64,000 bases of DNA from Sphingobium sp. KCTC 72723 (GTDB lineage: Bacteria; Pseudomonadota; Alphaproteobacteria; Sphingomonadales; Sphingomonadaceae). Positions 1-8,123 of this stretch are shown here, one piece after another. Both the position numbers and the translations under genes were made by a program. Position 1 is the first letter of the stretch. Every line of letters begins with the position of its first letter. The stretch spans positions 2,679,501-2,743,500 of the forward strand of contig NZ_CP060388.1 of the NCBI RefSeq assembly GCF_014280435.1, given 5' to 3'. Under the pieces are notes generated by a model. That model saw nothing but the letters and a program-made list of their open reading frames with translations. It searched no databases and was not told where the DNA came from.

Positions 1-2
1 GG

Positions 3-788
3 AACGGGGTGCCGATTGGCGTATCGACCGTGTCGACGGGCAAAGCAGGCTACGACACGCCAACCGGAATATTCACGATCCTGCAGAAGGAGGTCGATCA
101 CAAATCGAACCTCTATGCCAACGCTCCCATGCCGTTCATGCAGCGCCTGACCTGGACGGGCATAGCGATGCACGCGGGCAACCTGCCCGGCTATCCTGCC
201 TCCCACGGCTGCGTCAGGTTGCCACTCGCGTTTGCCAAGCTGCTGTTTGAGGTCACCAAGCTAGGTCTCACCGTGGTCATCACCAATGATCCGCTGGCAC
301 CGGAGGTGGTCGGGACCCCGCCAATTCTCACGCCGCCGGGCGCAGAGCAAACTCCTGCACGAACGGCCTACCGCTGGCAGCCCGAGCGTTCCCCCACCGG
401 GCCGCTATCGATCGTAGTTAGTGGCCGCGATCGCCGCATCGTCGTAATGCGGCGCGGCGTCGAGATTGGCTCGAGTGGCATTGACATAGACGGGGCGGTT
501 GTCACGACTGAAGCCTTCACCTTCGCAGGCCTCGATGGGACACGCCTTCGCTGGCTGCGCCTTCCTTTGCCCGGGCAGGCCAATGAGACGAGCGAAATGA
601 CTGTTTCCGAGAGGGCGCGGGGGCATATGCCCGAAGCCTTTCGGCTCCTTCTTGCCGGGGCACTCGTTCCCGGTTCCACTTTGCTTGTAACACGCGAGTC
701 CCTTCGCAGTGGGGGCACTGGCAAGGAGCTCACGCTGTTCACAGCTGAGGGCTCTGGCACCGGGACTACTAGCGATCCCAAGAAGTGA
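3..788 (+). CDS. L,D-transpeptidase (YkuD domain), 5' end cut by window
   Basis: The reading frame is open from the first bases of the window, so the N-terminus lies outside. Counted from the GTG at 9, the YkuD signature is visible: HAG near residue 55 and SHGCVR at 65-70, with Cys68 as the expected nucleophile and His66 beside it. The family makes 3-3 cross-links in peptidoglycan or attaches proteins to it in the periplasm. The C-terminal half (about residue 105 onward) is low-similarity and Pro/Thr-rich at its start, perhaps a linker and substrate-binding tail. The last codons overlap the next gene by four bases (GTGA), so the two are probably co-translated. Function of the domain is secure; the missing start prevents calling a signal peptide. 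Confidence 0.85.
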   Translation, partial: NGVPIGVSTVSTGKAGYDTPTGIFTILQKEVDHKSNLYANAPMPFMQRLTWTGIAMHAGNLPGYPASHGCVRLPLAFAKLLFEVTKLGLTVVITNDPLAPEVVGTPPILTPPGAEQTPARTAYRWQPERSPTGPLSIVVSGRDRRIVVMRRGVEIGSSGIDIDGAVVTTEAFTFAGLDGTRLRWLRLPLPGQANETSEMTVSERARGHMPEAFRLLLAGALVPGSTLLVTRESLRSGGTGKELTLFTAEGSGTGTTSDPKK

Positions 789-2131
789 CTGAGCTTAGGC
801 GTACCATCGGTGGCGGACAGCTTCTGCTCTATGGTTTAGGCTCCATGCTGGGCACAGGCATCTATGGTCTCATCGGCAAGGCGGCCGGGACCATGGGTAG
901 CGCCGTGTGGATGGCATTCCTCGTCGCCATGGTCGCCGCTCTGCTTACCGGCATCAGCTATGCGTCGATTGCATCGCGCTACCCCAAAGCCGGGGGTGCT
1001 GCTTATGCGACGCAGCGCGCATACGGTGCGCCATGGCTGAGCTACCTGGTCGGACTGACCGTCCTTAGTTCTGGCCTCGCCTCAATCGCGACCCAGGCCA
1101 AGGTCGTGGCAGAGAACTTGAATACGCTCGTCGGGTTCGACTTCGGGTTCACCGTTTTATCCAGCCCGACAGAGATAGTGCTGATCGGCGTCGTGTTCCT
1201 CCTGCTTTTAGACGGGATCGTGTTTCGGGGCATCACGACATCGGTCTGGGTGAACACAGCTTTCACGGTGGTTTCCGCACTCGGGTTGTTGCTTGTCATC
1301 GCGGTGGGCGCCCGTTTCTGGGGCCAGGCCGATCTTTTCGAAGTCCCTAAAATACCTGGGAATGCTCATGGCGATCTCACGCTCGGGCTGCTCCTACAGG
1401 GATCGATCCTGACGTTCTTCTCATTCCTTGGGTTCGAAGACATGCTCAACGTCGCGGAAGAGGTAGAGCGTCCCGAGCGCAACATGCCGATCGGCATCAT
1501 TGGCGCGATGCTCACCGCATCGGTGATATACATGGCTGTCGCGATCACAGCGGTCTCCGTCGTGCCGTGGGCTGAACTTGCCAGCGCGCCGGGCCCGCTA
1601 AAACTCGTTGTTGAACGAGCCGCTCCTTGGTTTCCAGCAGTTGGATTCACCGTCATCACGATTGCGGCCGTTTCGAACACGGCCCTGGTGAACTACGTGA
1701 TGGGCTCGCGGCTGCTCTACGGAATGGCTCAGCAGGGACTGATCCCGGCCGTTCTGGGCACGGTCCATATCACGCGCCGCACGCCGCACATCGCCATCGG
1801 GGCGCTGCTGGTCGTCGTTGTCGCGATGCAGTTCGTTGGGGACATAGCTCAGTTGGCAAGCGCCACGGTGCTGCTGCTGCTAGTCGTGTTCGCGTTGGTC
1901 AACGCTGCGCTGATCGTCCTCAAGCTGAGGGAAGGCGATATCCCTGGCTGCTTCAATGCGCCAATCGTCGTTCCGGTGCTAGGCGTCCTGATCTGCCTCG
2001 CGATGATAGCAGCGCGGATAGTGCAGGCCGACTGGTATGGGCCAGCACTGACCCTCGCTCTCCTGGTCGCGATCATGGTCCTCTATTTCGTCACGGCGAA
2101 GGCCAAGACGCCAAGCGCGGCGACGACATGA
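785..2131 (+). CDS. APC-superfamily amino acid permease
   Basis: A 448-residue integral membrane protein with about twelve hydrophobic segments. The N-terminal segment carries the GxGxGxxxG-like helix 1 pattern of the APC superfamily (GLGSMLGTGIYGLIG), and helix 3 starts near a PKAGGAAY motif typical of amino acid/polyamine permeases. The role would be proton- or antiport-coupled amino acid or amine transport across the inner membrane; the substrate cannot be read from sequence. It starts with GTG overlapping the stop of the transpeptidase gene by four bases, so it is translationally coupled. The coupling to a cell-wall enzyme could mean a shared role in peptide or amino acid turnover, but that is inference. 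Confidence 0.85.
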   Translation: MTELRRTIGGGQLLLYGLGSMLGTGIYGLIGKAAGTMGSAVWMAFLVAMVAALLTGISYASIASRYPKAGGAAYATQRAYGAPWLSYLVGLTVLSSGLASIATQAKVVAENLNTLVGFDFGFTVLSSPTEIVLIGVVFLLLLDGIVFRGITTSVWVNTAFTVVSALGLLLVIAVGARFWGQADLFEVPKIPGNAHGDLTLGLLLQGSILTFFSFLGFEDMLNVAEEVERPERNMPIGIIGAMLTASVIYMAVAITAVSVVPWAELASAPGPLKLVVERAAPWFPAVGFTVITIAAVSNTALVNYVMGSRLLYGMAQQGLIPAVLGTVHITRRTPHIAIGALLVVVVAMQFVGDIAQLASATVLLLLVVFALVNAALIVLKLREGDIPGCFNAPIVVPVLGVLICLAMIAARIVQADWYGPALTLALLVAIMVLYFVTAKAKTPSAATT

Positions 2132-2136
2132 AGATA

Positions 2137-2415
2137 TCATCCCCCGAGACGAGGCAGGTGATCGAAGAAGTCGACCTGCATTTCCATCGGGCCCACAGGT
2201 TCAACGAAGTGAGTCTGTTCGGGCAGAATGACCGCTGGCGCGCCAGGCGTGACCAGGATTTCGCTGGCCGGCTCCAAAATGGTGAGCTTGAGGGTTCCGC
2301 GAAGAACGCGGATGAGGCCCCACGTCCCCGCCTTGGTGCGGTGGTCGCGTCGCAGGGCCTTCGGCAAGGTCACTTCATCGAAGATCGGCGTGGACCGGTA
2401 AGGCTCATCAAGCAT
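2137..2415 (-). CDS. DUF1971 (TehB N-domain-like) cupin protein
   Basis: A small cupin-like protein of about 92 residues. The run TPIFDE, then PKALRRDHRTKAG, WGLIRVLRG and a C-terminal HFVEPVGPM match the DUF1971 family, which also occurs as the N-terminal domain of some TehB tellurite-resistance methyltransferases. The start is set at the ATG at 2415 because AAGGA lies seven bases upstream; an ATG two codons earlier is also possible, while the longer extension to 2460 lacks family similarity. It sits on the opposite strand between the permease and the sugar kinase and is transcribed alone. No methyltransferase domain accompanies it. Molecular function of stand-alone members is not established. 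Confidence 0.75.
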   Translation of the reverse strand: MLDEPYRSTPIFDEVTLPKALRRDHRTKAGTWGLIRVLRGTLKLTILEPASEILVTPGAPAVILPEQTHFVEPVGPMEMQVDFFDHLPRLGG

Positions 2416-2552
2416 GTGCATGTCCTTCGTCACCGCCAGCAAGAAGCAGTAGCGAAACACCCGTTAGCAATCAGCAGGCTCGGTCAAGCTCCAAGGTACT
2501 CGGCCCAGTCCGCCCAACGCTACAGGCAGCGCCAGAACGGCAAAGGATCGAT

Positions 2553-3524
2553 ATGAAAAACATTGCCACCCTGACGATGAATCCCACGATCGACGTGGCC
2601 TACGAAGTGGATCAAATGGTCCATACTCACAAGATGCGCACGGTCGCGGAGCATTATTGCCCCGGCGGCGGGGGTATAAACGTTGCGCGTGTCTTCGTAC
2701 GTTTGGGCGGTAATGCACGGTGCATCTACTTGGCCGGCGGTGCGACCGGTGACGCATTCGACGGCTTGGTGGATCTGCACCAGCTGGTCCACTCCCGCAT
2801 TAGGATTACAGGGCATACGCGCATCGCAACGTCCGCTCTCGAGCTTGAAACCGCGAAAGAATACAGGTTCACACCGCAGGGTCCCACGGTCAGCGAAGCC
2901 GAATGGCGGGCTTGCCTGGATCTGATGGACGATGTGAACTGCGACATCATGGTTGCGAGCGGATCGTTACCGAGAGGCGTGCCGGCAAACTTCTACGCGC
3001 TTGTAGCAGCACGGCTGCGACGCCGCGGCATCGGAATGGTGCTCGACACGTCAGGCCCGGCATTGCGTGCGGGCCTCGCTGAAGCAGGCGGAGTCCTACT
3101 CGTTAAGCCAAGTCAGGGCGAGCTTGCCCAACTGGCTGGCCGAGAGCTTCTTTCGACAGAGGCGATCGCGGAAGAGGCGATGGCCATCGTGGCGCGCGGA
3201 GAGGCGGATCTCGTCGCGGTGACGCTCGGCCATCAAGGTGCGGTGCTGGCACGACGAGAGGGAACGCTTTACCTGCCGGCCCTCGACATCCAGGCAAGGA
3301 GCGCGGTGGGCGCAGGCGACAGTTTCCTTGCCGCCATGGTTTATGGATTAGCTTGCGACTGGGAGCCTGAACAAGCGTTCCGGCATGGCATCGCTGGAGG
3401 AGGCGCCTCTGTGTTAAACCCCGGGACGGGACTAGCCCAGCCAGCAGATATCTCTCGCCTCATGGCGCTTGTGCCAGTGGCTGACCCAGCGGGTCGAGTA
3501 CCTTGGCCGGGAAGGGTGTTTTAG
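2553..3524 (+). CDS. PfkB-family sugar/phosphosugar kinase (PfkB/FruK/LacC subgroup)
   Basis: A 323-residue ribokinase-like kinase. The N-terminal MNPTIDV and the GGGGINVARVFVRLGG stretch (residues 38-53) mark the 1-phosphofructokinase/6-phosphofructokinase-2/tagatose-6-phosphate kinase branch. The catalytic GAGD loop is at residues 253-256 with Asp256 as base, and the KPSQGEL segment (185-191) replaces the usual KPNxxEL. It would phosphorylate a phosphorylated sugar with ATP in the cytoplasm; fructose-6-phosphate, fructose-1-phosphate and tagatose-6-phosphate are all possible. No sugar transporter or other glycolytic gene is adjacent, so the substrate stays open. In other bacteria PfkB-type kinases are often near stress genes, which would suit the KaiC-like gene downstream, but the 900-base gap argues against one operon. 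Confidence 0.85.
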   Translation: MKNIATLTMNPTIDVAYEVDQMVHTHKMRTVAEHYCPGGGGINVARVFVRLGGNARCIYLAGGATGDAFDGLVDLHQLVHSRIRITGHTRIATSALELETAKEYRFTPQGPTVSEAEWRACLDLMDDVNCDIMVASGSLPRGVPANFYALVAARLRRRGIGMVLDTSGPALRAGLAEAGGVLLVKPSQGELAQLAGRELLSTEAIAEEAMAIVARGEADLVAVTLGHQGAVLARREGTLYLPALDIQARSAVGAGDSFLAAMVYGLACDWEPEQAFRHGIAGGGASVLNPGTGLAQPADISRLMALVPVADPAGRVPWPGRVF

Positions 3525-4447
3525 CATGAGCGCCGGGTCGTTGGGTACGGCCCGTTCCCTGTTCACTCGACTACGAGTTGTCGTTCTCACCTATCGGCCA
3601 TTTCGGCAATCAACTCGGGATACCGATCTCAAACAAAGTTTCCTCGCGAACGTCGCGGTTTACAGGAGAGGCGGTGATCGCCGCTTCCTCGACGAAGCCA
3701 TTACGGCCGGCGGCAAAGACGGCCGCTTCACGCTGGTCTATCGGTCTATCTGGAACCTGCCCTTGCGATACTGTCGGCGTTCGTCAATGACGTGCCCGTC
3801 AGCGCGGTCATTGCACGACCACCCGCTGCCGCAAGCTGCCCGTCGACGACCTCACGAGCTCGCGCTTCAGGAGTTGTGTTCACGAGTGACTTATCGCCAC
3901 AGTCGCTAAGCCGAACAAGGCTCGTCTGTCCGCTCCTAGAAATGCCAAGATTTGCCGCCCGAGTTTGATACGTCTTGCCGATCATCGGCTTCGCGCAGCC
4001 CGGTCGGCAGCTTCCGTCAAGGATTGAAAATTCACCTTCTTATATAAACGACCGGTTCTGGTCGGCATCTGTTGAAAAAGCGGAACGTCTGCTGCTGGGG
4101 ATCAAAAATCGGGCGCTGAGCGTCCGACAAGGGTCGAAGGTCACGGCTATGTAAATTAGACAGTCCCGGAACCGTCTGCCGCCCCGCGCAGAAGATTGTG
4201 ACCTGCATTCCTCATATTGGCGACAAATCCAGTGTCATTTCGCTTTCGCGTTCCGCCGCAGAGACTGAGCACTACTGCGCCCAATTTGCCAGCGGGGCCG
4301 ACGGTCGTTAGCGGCCGCGTCGTTCTCTTGCGCTTGGCCGATGCAGCGAAAGCGTTCCAGAAACGTATATAGCCCGGCAAGATGATCGATTTACGGCGGA
4401 GGTGCGAGCTGCATGGGGCGGTCCGCATAGGAGGGCACGAGAATAGC
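3525..4447. other. Intergenic region without a convincing gene
   Basis: About 920 bases between the sugar kinase and the KaiC-like gene. Several short open frames exist on both strands (for example 3578-3790 plus and 3746-3985 minus), but none shows recognisable motifs, ribosome site or natural composition. It contains one copy of the 43-nt repeat at 4095-4137. A strong AGGAGG at about 4429-4434 belongs to the KaiC-like gene. Part of it could be decayed coding DNA. Confidence 0.5.
4095..4137. repeat. Intergenic repeat copy A (43 nt)
   Basis: Begins CTGGGGATCAA and ends CAAGGGTCGA, 43 bases. The same two anchors at the same distance occur at 24995-25037 and, more degenerate, at 7990-8032 and 28502-28544. 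The 15 bases upstream (GCGGAACGTCTGCTG) also resemble the sequence upstream of the other copies, so the element is longer than the core. Unlike the others, this copy lies upstream of a gene in the same direction. Confidence 0.6.
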
Positions 4448-5944
4448 ATGGTGGAACGTTCGACTGATTTGGCGCTGACTGGAGTAGGCGGCCTAGACGA
4501 TATATTGGCAGGAGGCCTCACCCGTGGCCGTGTTTTCCTCCTCGAAGGCAGCCCTGGCACGGGCAAGACAACGATTTCCATGCAGTTTTTGATGGAGGGT
4601 GCCGCAAGGGGGGAGCGGTCGCTTCACATCACCCTGTCTGAAACCGAAGATGAAATGCGCGAGGGCGCCCAGTCACATGGCTGGGATCTCAAAGGCGTCG
4701 AGGTCTTTGAGCTTGTTCCGCCTGAAAGCCTTCTGGATGAGCAGCAGCAGCAGAGCCTGCTCTACTCATCAGACCTTGAGCTCGGCGAGACGACCCGCCG
4801 TATTTTCGAAGTGTTCGACCGGGTCAAGCCCGACCGCGTCGTGCTTGACAGCCTATCGGAAATTCGCCTGCTCGCCCAAAGTTCGCTTCGCTACCGTCGC
4901 CAGATACTCGCGCTCAAGCACTTCTTTTCGACGCAGAACGCAACGGTGCTGATGCTGGACGACCTGACGGCCGATGTGGCCGACAAGACCGTTCACAGTG
5001 TCGCCCATGGGGTCATTCGACTTGAGGAGCTCGCTCCGGATTATGGGCCAGAGCGGCGTAGACTCCGTGTAATCAAATACCGCGGGCGTCGCTTTCGTGG
5101 CGGCTTTCATGATTTCCTCATCGACACCGGCGGCGTGCGGGTTTTTCCGCGGCTGATTTCCGCTGAGCATAAGACCAGTTTCTCGCGCGACGTCGTCAAA
5201 AGCGAGTCTGCCGAACTGGACGCTTTGTTGGGTGGCGGTGTGGAACGTGGTTCCAGTGTCTTGGTTCTGGGGCCTGCTGGTACGGGGAAATCCCTGTTGG
5301 CTCTGACATTCGTTACAGCCGCAATCGCACGCGGTGAACGGGCAGCGATGTTCGTCTTCGACGAAGAAATCACGTTGTTGTTCGATCGGGCAATGACGCT
5401 CGGCATCGATATGCAGGCAATGGTCGATGCAGGTGACCTGCTGATAGAGCAGGTCGACGCAGCCGAATTGTCGCCGGGCGAATTTTCGCAGCGTGTCAGA
5501 ACCTGCGTCGAGACGCATGGTGCCCGCACGGTCGTCGTGGATAGTTTGAATGGGTATCAGGCGGCGATGCCGGAAGAGAATTCGCTTATCCTGCATATGC
5601 ATGAAATGCTGCAGTATCTTAATCGCAAGGGGGCAACCACCTTCCTGACGGTGGCCCAGCACGGCCTTGTGGGCGATATGCGGTCGCCGGTCGATGTCAC
5701 CTATCTGGCGGACACGGTAATCCTGCTGCGCTATTTTGAAGCGCTGGGGAGGGTGCGGCGAGCCATCTCTATTATCAAGAAGCGCACAGGCGCCCATGAA
5801 GATACCATTCGTGAATATCGTATCGGCAGCTACGGCATCAGGCTTGGTGATCCGCTGACAGACTTTCAGGGCGTATTGCGCGGTGTGCCAACGTTTGTCG
5901 GTGACAAAGCCAACTCCCCGCTGCTCGAAGACGAACGCGGGTGA
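4448..5944 (+). CDS. Double-domain KaiC-like RecA-fold ATPase
   Basis: Two tandem KaiC domains. Walker A motifs are GSPGTGKT at about residue 34 and GPAGTGKS at about 275; each is followed by the acidic catalytic pair (SETEDE in the first domain, FDEE in the second) and Walker B-type strands ending VVLDSL and VVVDSL. Length (498 residues) is close to cyanobacterial KaiC (about 520), yet no kaiA or kaiB is present. The ATG at 4448 is chosen because AGGAGG lies upstream at 4429-4434; an in-frame ATG at 4382 has no such site. Its stop overlaps the next gene, a hybrid histidine kinase, by four bases. Non-cyanobacterial KaiC proteins are linked to stress resistance and signalling; here a role as partner of the coupled kinase is likely. 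Confidence 0.88.
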   Translation: MVERSTDLALTGVGGLDDILAGGLTRGRVFLLEGSPGTGKTTISMQFLMEGAARGERSLHITLSETEDEMREGAQSHGWDLKGVEVFELVPPESLLDEQQQQSLLYSSDLELGETTRRIFEVFDRVKPDRVVLDSLSEIRLLAQSSLRYRRQILALKHFFSTQNATVLMLDDLTADVADKTVHSVAHGVIRLEELAPDYGPERRRLRVIKYRGRRFRGGFHDFLIDTGGVRVFPRLISAEHKTSFSRDVVKSESAELDALLGGGVERGSSVLVLGPAGTGKSLLALTFVTAAIARGERAAMFVFDEEITLLFDRAMTLGIDMQAMVDAGDLLIEQVDAAELSPGEFSQRVRTCVETHGARTVVVDSLNGYQAAMPEENSLILHMHEMLQYLNRKGATTFLTVAQHGLVGDMRSPVDVTYLADTVILLRYFEALGRVRRAISIIKKRTGAHEDTIREYRIGSYGIRLGDPLTDFQGVLRGVPTFVGDKANSPLLEDERG

Positions 5945-7950
5945 TCCCCTTTCTCTCGGAACGGGCCGTGATACTCGCACCCAACGGGCGGGATGCCGTG
6001 ATCGCATCTTCTCTGCTGCAAGACGCGGGAATCAGGTCAGTGGCAACCAGCTCCCTTGGCGAATTGATCGCAGAACTCCAAGTTGGGGCAGGGTTTGCGC
6101 TCTTGACCGAGGAGGGATTGCGCTCGGCCAATCTTGCGCCTTTGGCGCAATGGCTGGACGAGCAGCAGGAGTGGTCAGATTTTCCCTTTGTTCTGTTGAC
6201 GCAGAAAGGGGGCGGCATCGAGAGGAATCCTGCCGCGAAGCGGCTATTGGACGTTCTTGGAAACGTTACGTTTCTCGAACGCCCCTTTCATCCGACCACC
6301 CTTGTCAGTCTTGCAGAATCCGCCTTGCGCGGGCGCAGGCGGCAATATGAGGCACGGTCGCGCCTTGAGGAGCTACACCGCGGAGCCGCAAAATATCGTT
6401 CGCTGTTCGAATCGATTGATGCGGGCTTCTGCATCATCAACATGGTTTTCGATTCTGCAGACAGGCCAATCAATTACATTTTCATCGAGGCAAATCCCGC
6501 GTTCGTTCGCCAAACTGGGCTGGAAGACGCTGTCGGAAAGTCCATGCAACAGCTGGTTCCGGCACACGAACAGCACTGGTTCGACATATATGGCAATGTG
6601 GCCAAAACAGGAGACCATGTTCGATTCGAGGAGCATGCCGAGGCCTTGGGCGACATCTGGTACGAGGTTTATGCTTTTCGCGTTGGCGACCCTTCGGCTG
6701 CGCAAGTGGCGGTATTGTTCAACGACATTTCGGAACGGCGGAAGATGGAAGACGCTCTCCGGGAGAGCCAGGATAGGCTCCGGCGCTTGAACGAGACGCT
6801 CGAGGAACGCGTAGATGAGCGGACGCGCTCACTCGAAATTGCACAGGAGGCTCTTCGTCAATCGCAGAAACTTGAAGCCATGGGGCAACTGACAGGCGGT
6901 GTTGCTCATGATTTCAATAATCTGCTCACCCCGATCGTTGGCAGTCTCGATCTGCTGAGGCGCAAAGGGGTCGGGACCGACCGTGAGCAGCGGCTGATCG
7001 ACGGTGCGATCAAATCCGCTGATCGGGCACGAACGCTTGTTCAGCGCCTGCTGGCGTTTGCGCGGCGCCAACCATTGCAGGCGACCGCCATCGACGTGGA
7101 CAAACTTGTCAGGGGGATGCGCGATCTCATCACCAGCACATGCGGGCCGCGCATTCAGGTGATCCTGAACATTGCCGAGGATCTGATGCCGGCGAATGCG
7201 GATGCCAATCAAATCGAGATGGCTCTCCTCAATCTGGCGGTGAACGCGCGTGACGCGATGGAAGAAGGAGGCACGCTCACCGTCAGCGCAAGCACGTGTG
7301 CAGTTGGTCCCGATAACCCTGTAGGGTTGATAAGACGCACTTATGTACGGTTGAGCGTCACCGATACCGGTTTTGGCATGGATCAGGAGACTATCTCTAA
7401 GGCCATTGAGCCGTTTTTCACCACCAAAGGGGTGGGGCAGGGGACTGGCCTTGGCCTGTCGATGGTGCATGGACTTGCCGCCCAGTTGGGAGGAGGCCTC
7501 GAAATCGACAGCGAGATCGGCCGGGGGACTGCAGTCCACCTCTGGCTCCCTGTAACTGATGCCTTACCCGGGAAGGCGCCTGCTGCCGACATAGAGATGT
7601 CTCAACAGGACCGGGGTGTGGTTTTGGTCGTTGATGACGAGGATCTCGTCCGGGCAAGTACAGCGCATATGTTGGTGGAACTAGGCTACTCGGTCCTTGA
7701 GGCGTGTTCTGGGGAGGAGGCGATCCGATTGCTCGACGGTCCTCAGGCTATCGATCTTCTGGTCACGGATCATATGATGCCGGGTATAAGTGGCACCGAT
7801 CTTGCCGCGTACCTGCGTCGAACGAGGACGGACGTTCCAGTGCTGGTCATTTCCGGCTACGCAGAGGCAAACGGCATCGCGCCGGATTTGCCCAGGCTAG
7901 CCAAGCCATTCAAGCAGAGTGATCTCGCCAATAGTCTTGCACGGCTCTGA
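5941..7950 (+). CDS. Hybrid sensor histidine kinase with pseudo-receiver N-terminus
   Basis: A 669-residue soluble kinase starting at a GTG that overlaps the KaiC-like stop. Residues about 5-130 look like a receiver fold lacking the phosphoacceptor Asp, followed by a PAS domain (about 150-275), a coiled coil (LRRLNETLEERVDERTRSLE), a HisKA dimerisation helix with phospho-accepting His323 (GGVAHDFNN), an ATPase domain with DTGFGM and GTGLGLSM boxes, and a C-terminal receiver with Asp610 (TDHMMPG). No membrane segment is present, so sensing is cytoplasmic. Its PAS, HisKA and receiver parts are close relatives of the disrupted kinase at 29702-36269. Because of the coupling, KaiC is the obvious candidate for input or output partner. 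Confidence 0.9.
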   Translation: MIPFLSERAVILAPNGRDAVIASSLLQDAGIRSVATSSLGELIAELQVGAGFALLTEEGLRSANLAPLAQWLDEQQEWSDFPFVLLTQKGGGIERNPAAKRLLDVLGNVTFLERPFHPTTLVSLAESALRGRRRQYEARSRLEELHRGAAKYRSLFESIDAGFCIINMVFDSADRPINYIFIEANPAFVRQTGLEDAVGKSMQQLVPAHEQHWFDIYGNVAKTGDHVRFEEHAEALGDIWYEVYAFRVGDPSAAQVAVLFNDISERRKMEDALRESQDRLRRLNETLEERVDERTRSLEIAQEALRQSQKLEAMGQLTGGVAHDFNNLLTPIVGSLDLLRRKGVGTDREQRLIDGAIKSADRARTLVQRLLAFARRQPLQATAIDVDKLVRGMRDLITSTCGPRIQVILNIAEDLMPANADANQIEMALLNLAVNARDAMEEGGTLTVSASTCAVGPDNPVGLIRRTYVRLSVTDTGFGMDQETISKAIEPFFTTKGVGQGTGLGLSMVHGLAAQLGGGLEIDSEIGRGTAVHLWLPVTDALPGKAPAADIEMSQQDRGVVLVVDDEDLVRASTAHMLVELGYSVLEACSGEEAIRLLDGPQAIDLLVTDHMMPGISGTDLAAYLRRTRTDVPVLVISGYAEANGIAPDLPRLAKPFKQSDLANSLARL

Positions 7951-7989
7951 AAGCCCAGGAACTAGCGCGGCATTGCAGACTGTCTGCTC

Positions 7990-8032
7990 CTGAGAACGCG
8001 AATTTGTCCGCTGAGAGTCCGGTAAGGGTCGA
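7990..8032. repeat. Intergenic repeat copy B (43 nt, degenerate)
   Basis: CTGAG at the left and TAAGGGTCGA at the right keep the same 43-base span as copies A and C, preceded by GCAGACTGTCTGCTC, itself an inverted repeat. It lies between convergent genes (hybrid kinase and flavoprotein). Confidence 0.5.
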
Positions 8033-8123
8033 TATCAGTAGGCGGCGGCTAGGATTTAATTGCCATTTACAGTCGCCGCATCAAACGACCGATTATGCCA
8101 GAAGCGCCATAGCCCGGACGTCA

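Noticed and set aside
3746..3985. 79-codon minus-strand frame in the 3.5-4.4 kb gap
   Set aside because: No ribosome site, no motif, Ser/Thr-rich composition unlike neighbours.
4853..6007. 384-codon open frame on the minus strand
   Set aside because: Antisense to the clear KaiC-like and kinase genes; no motifs. Long shadow frames are common in high-GC DNA.
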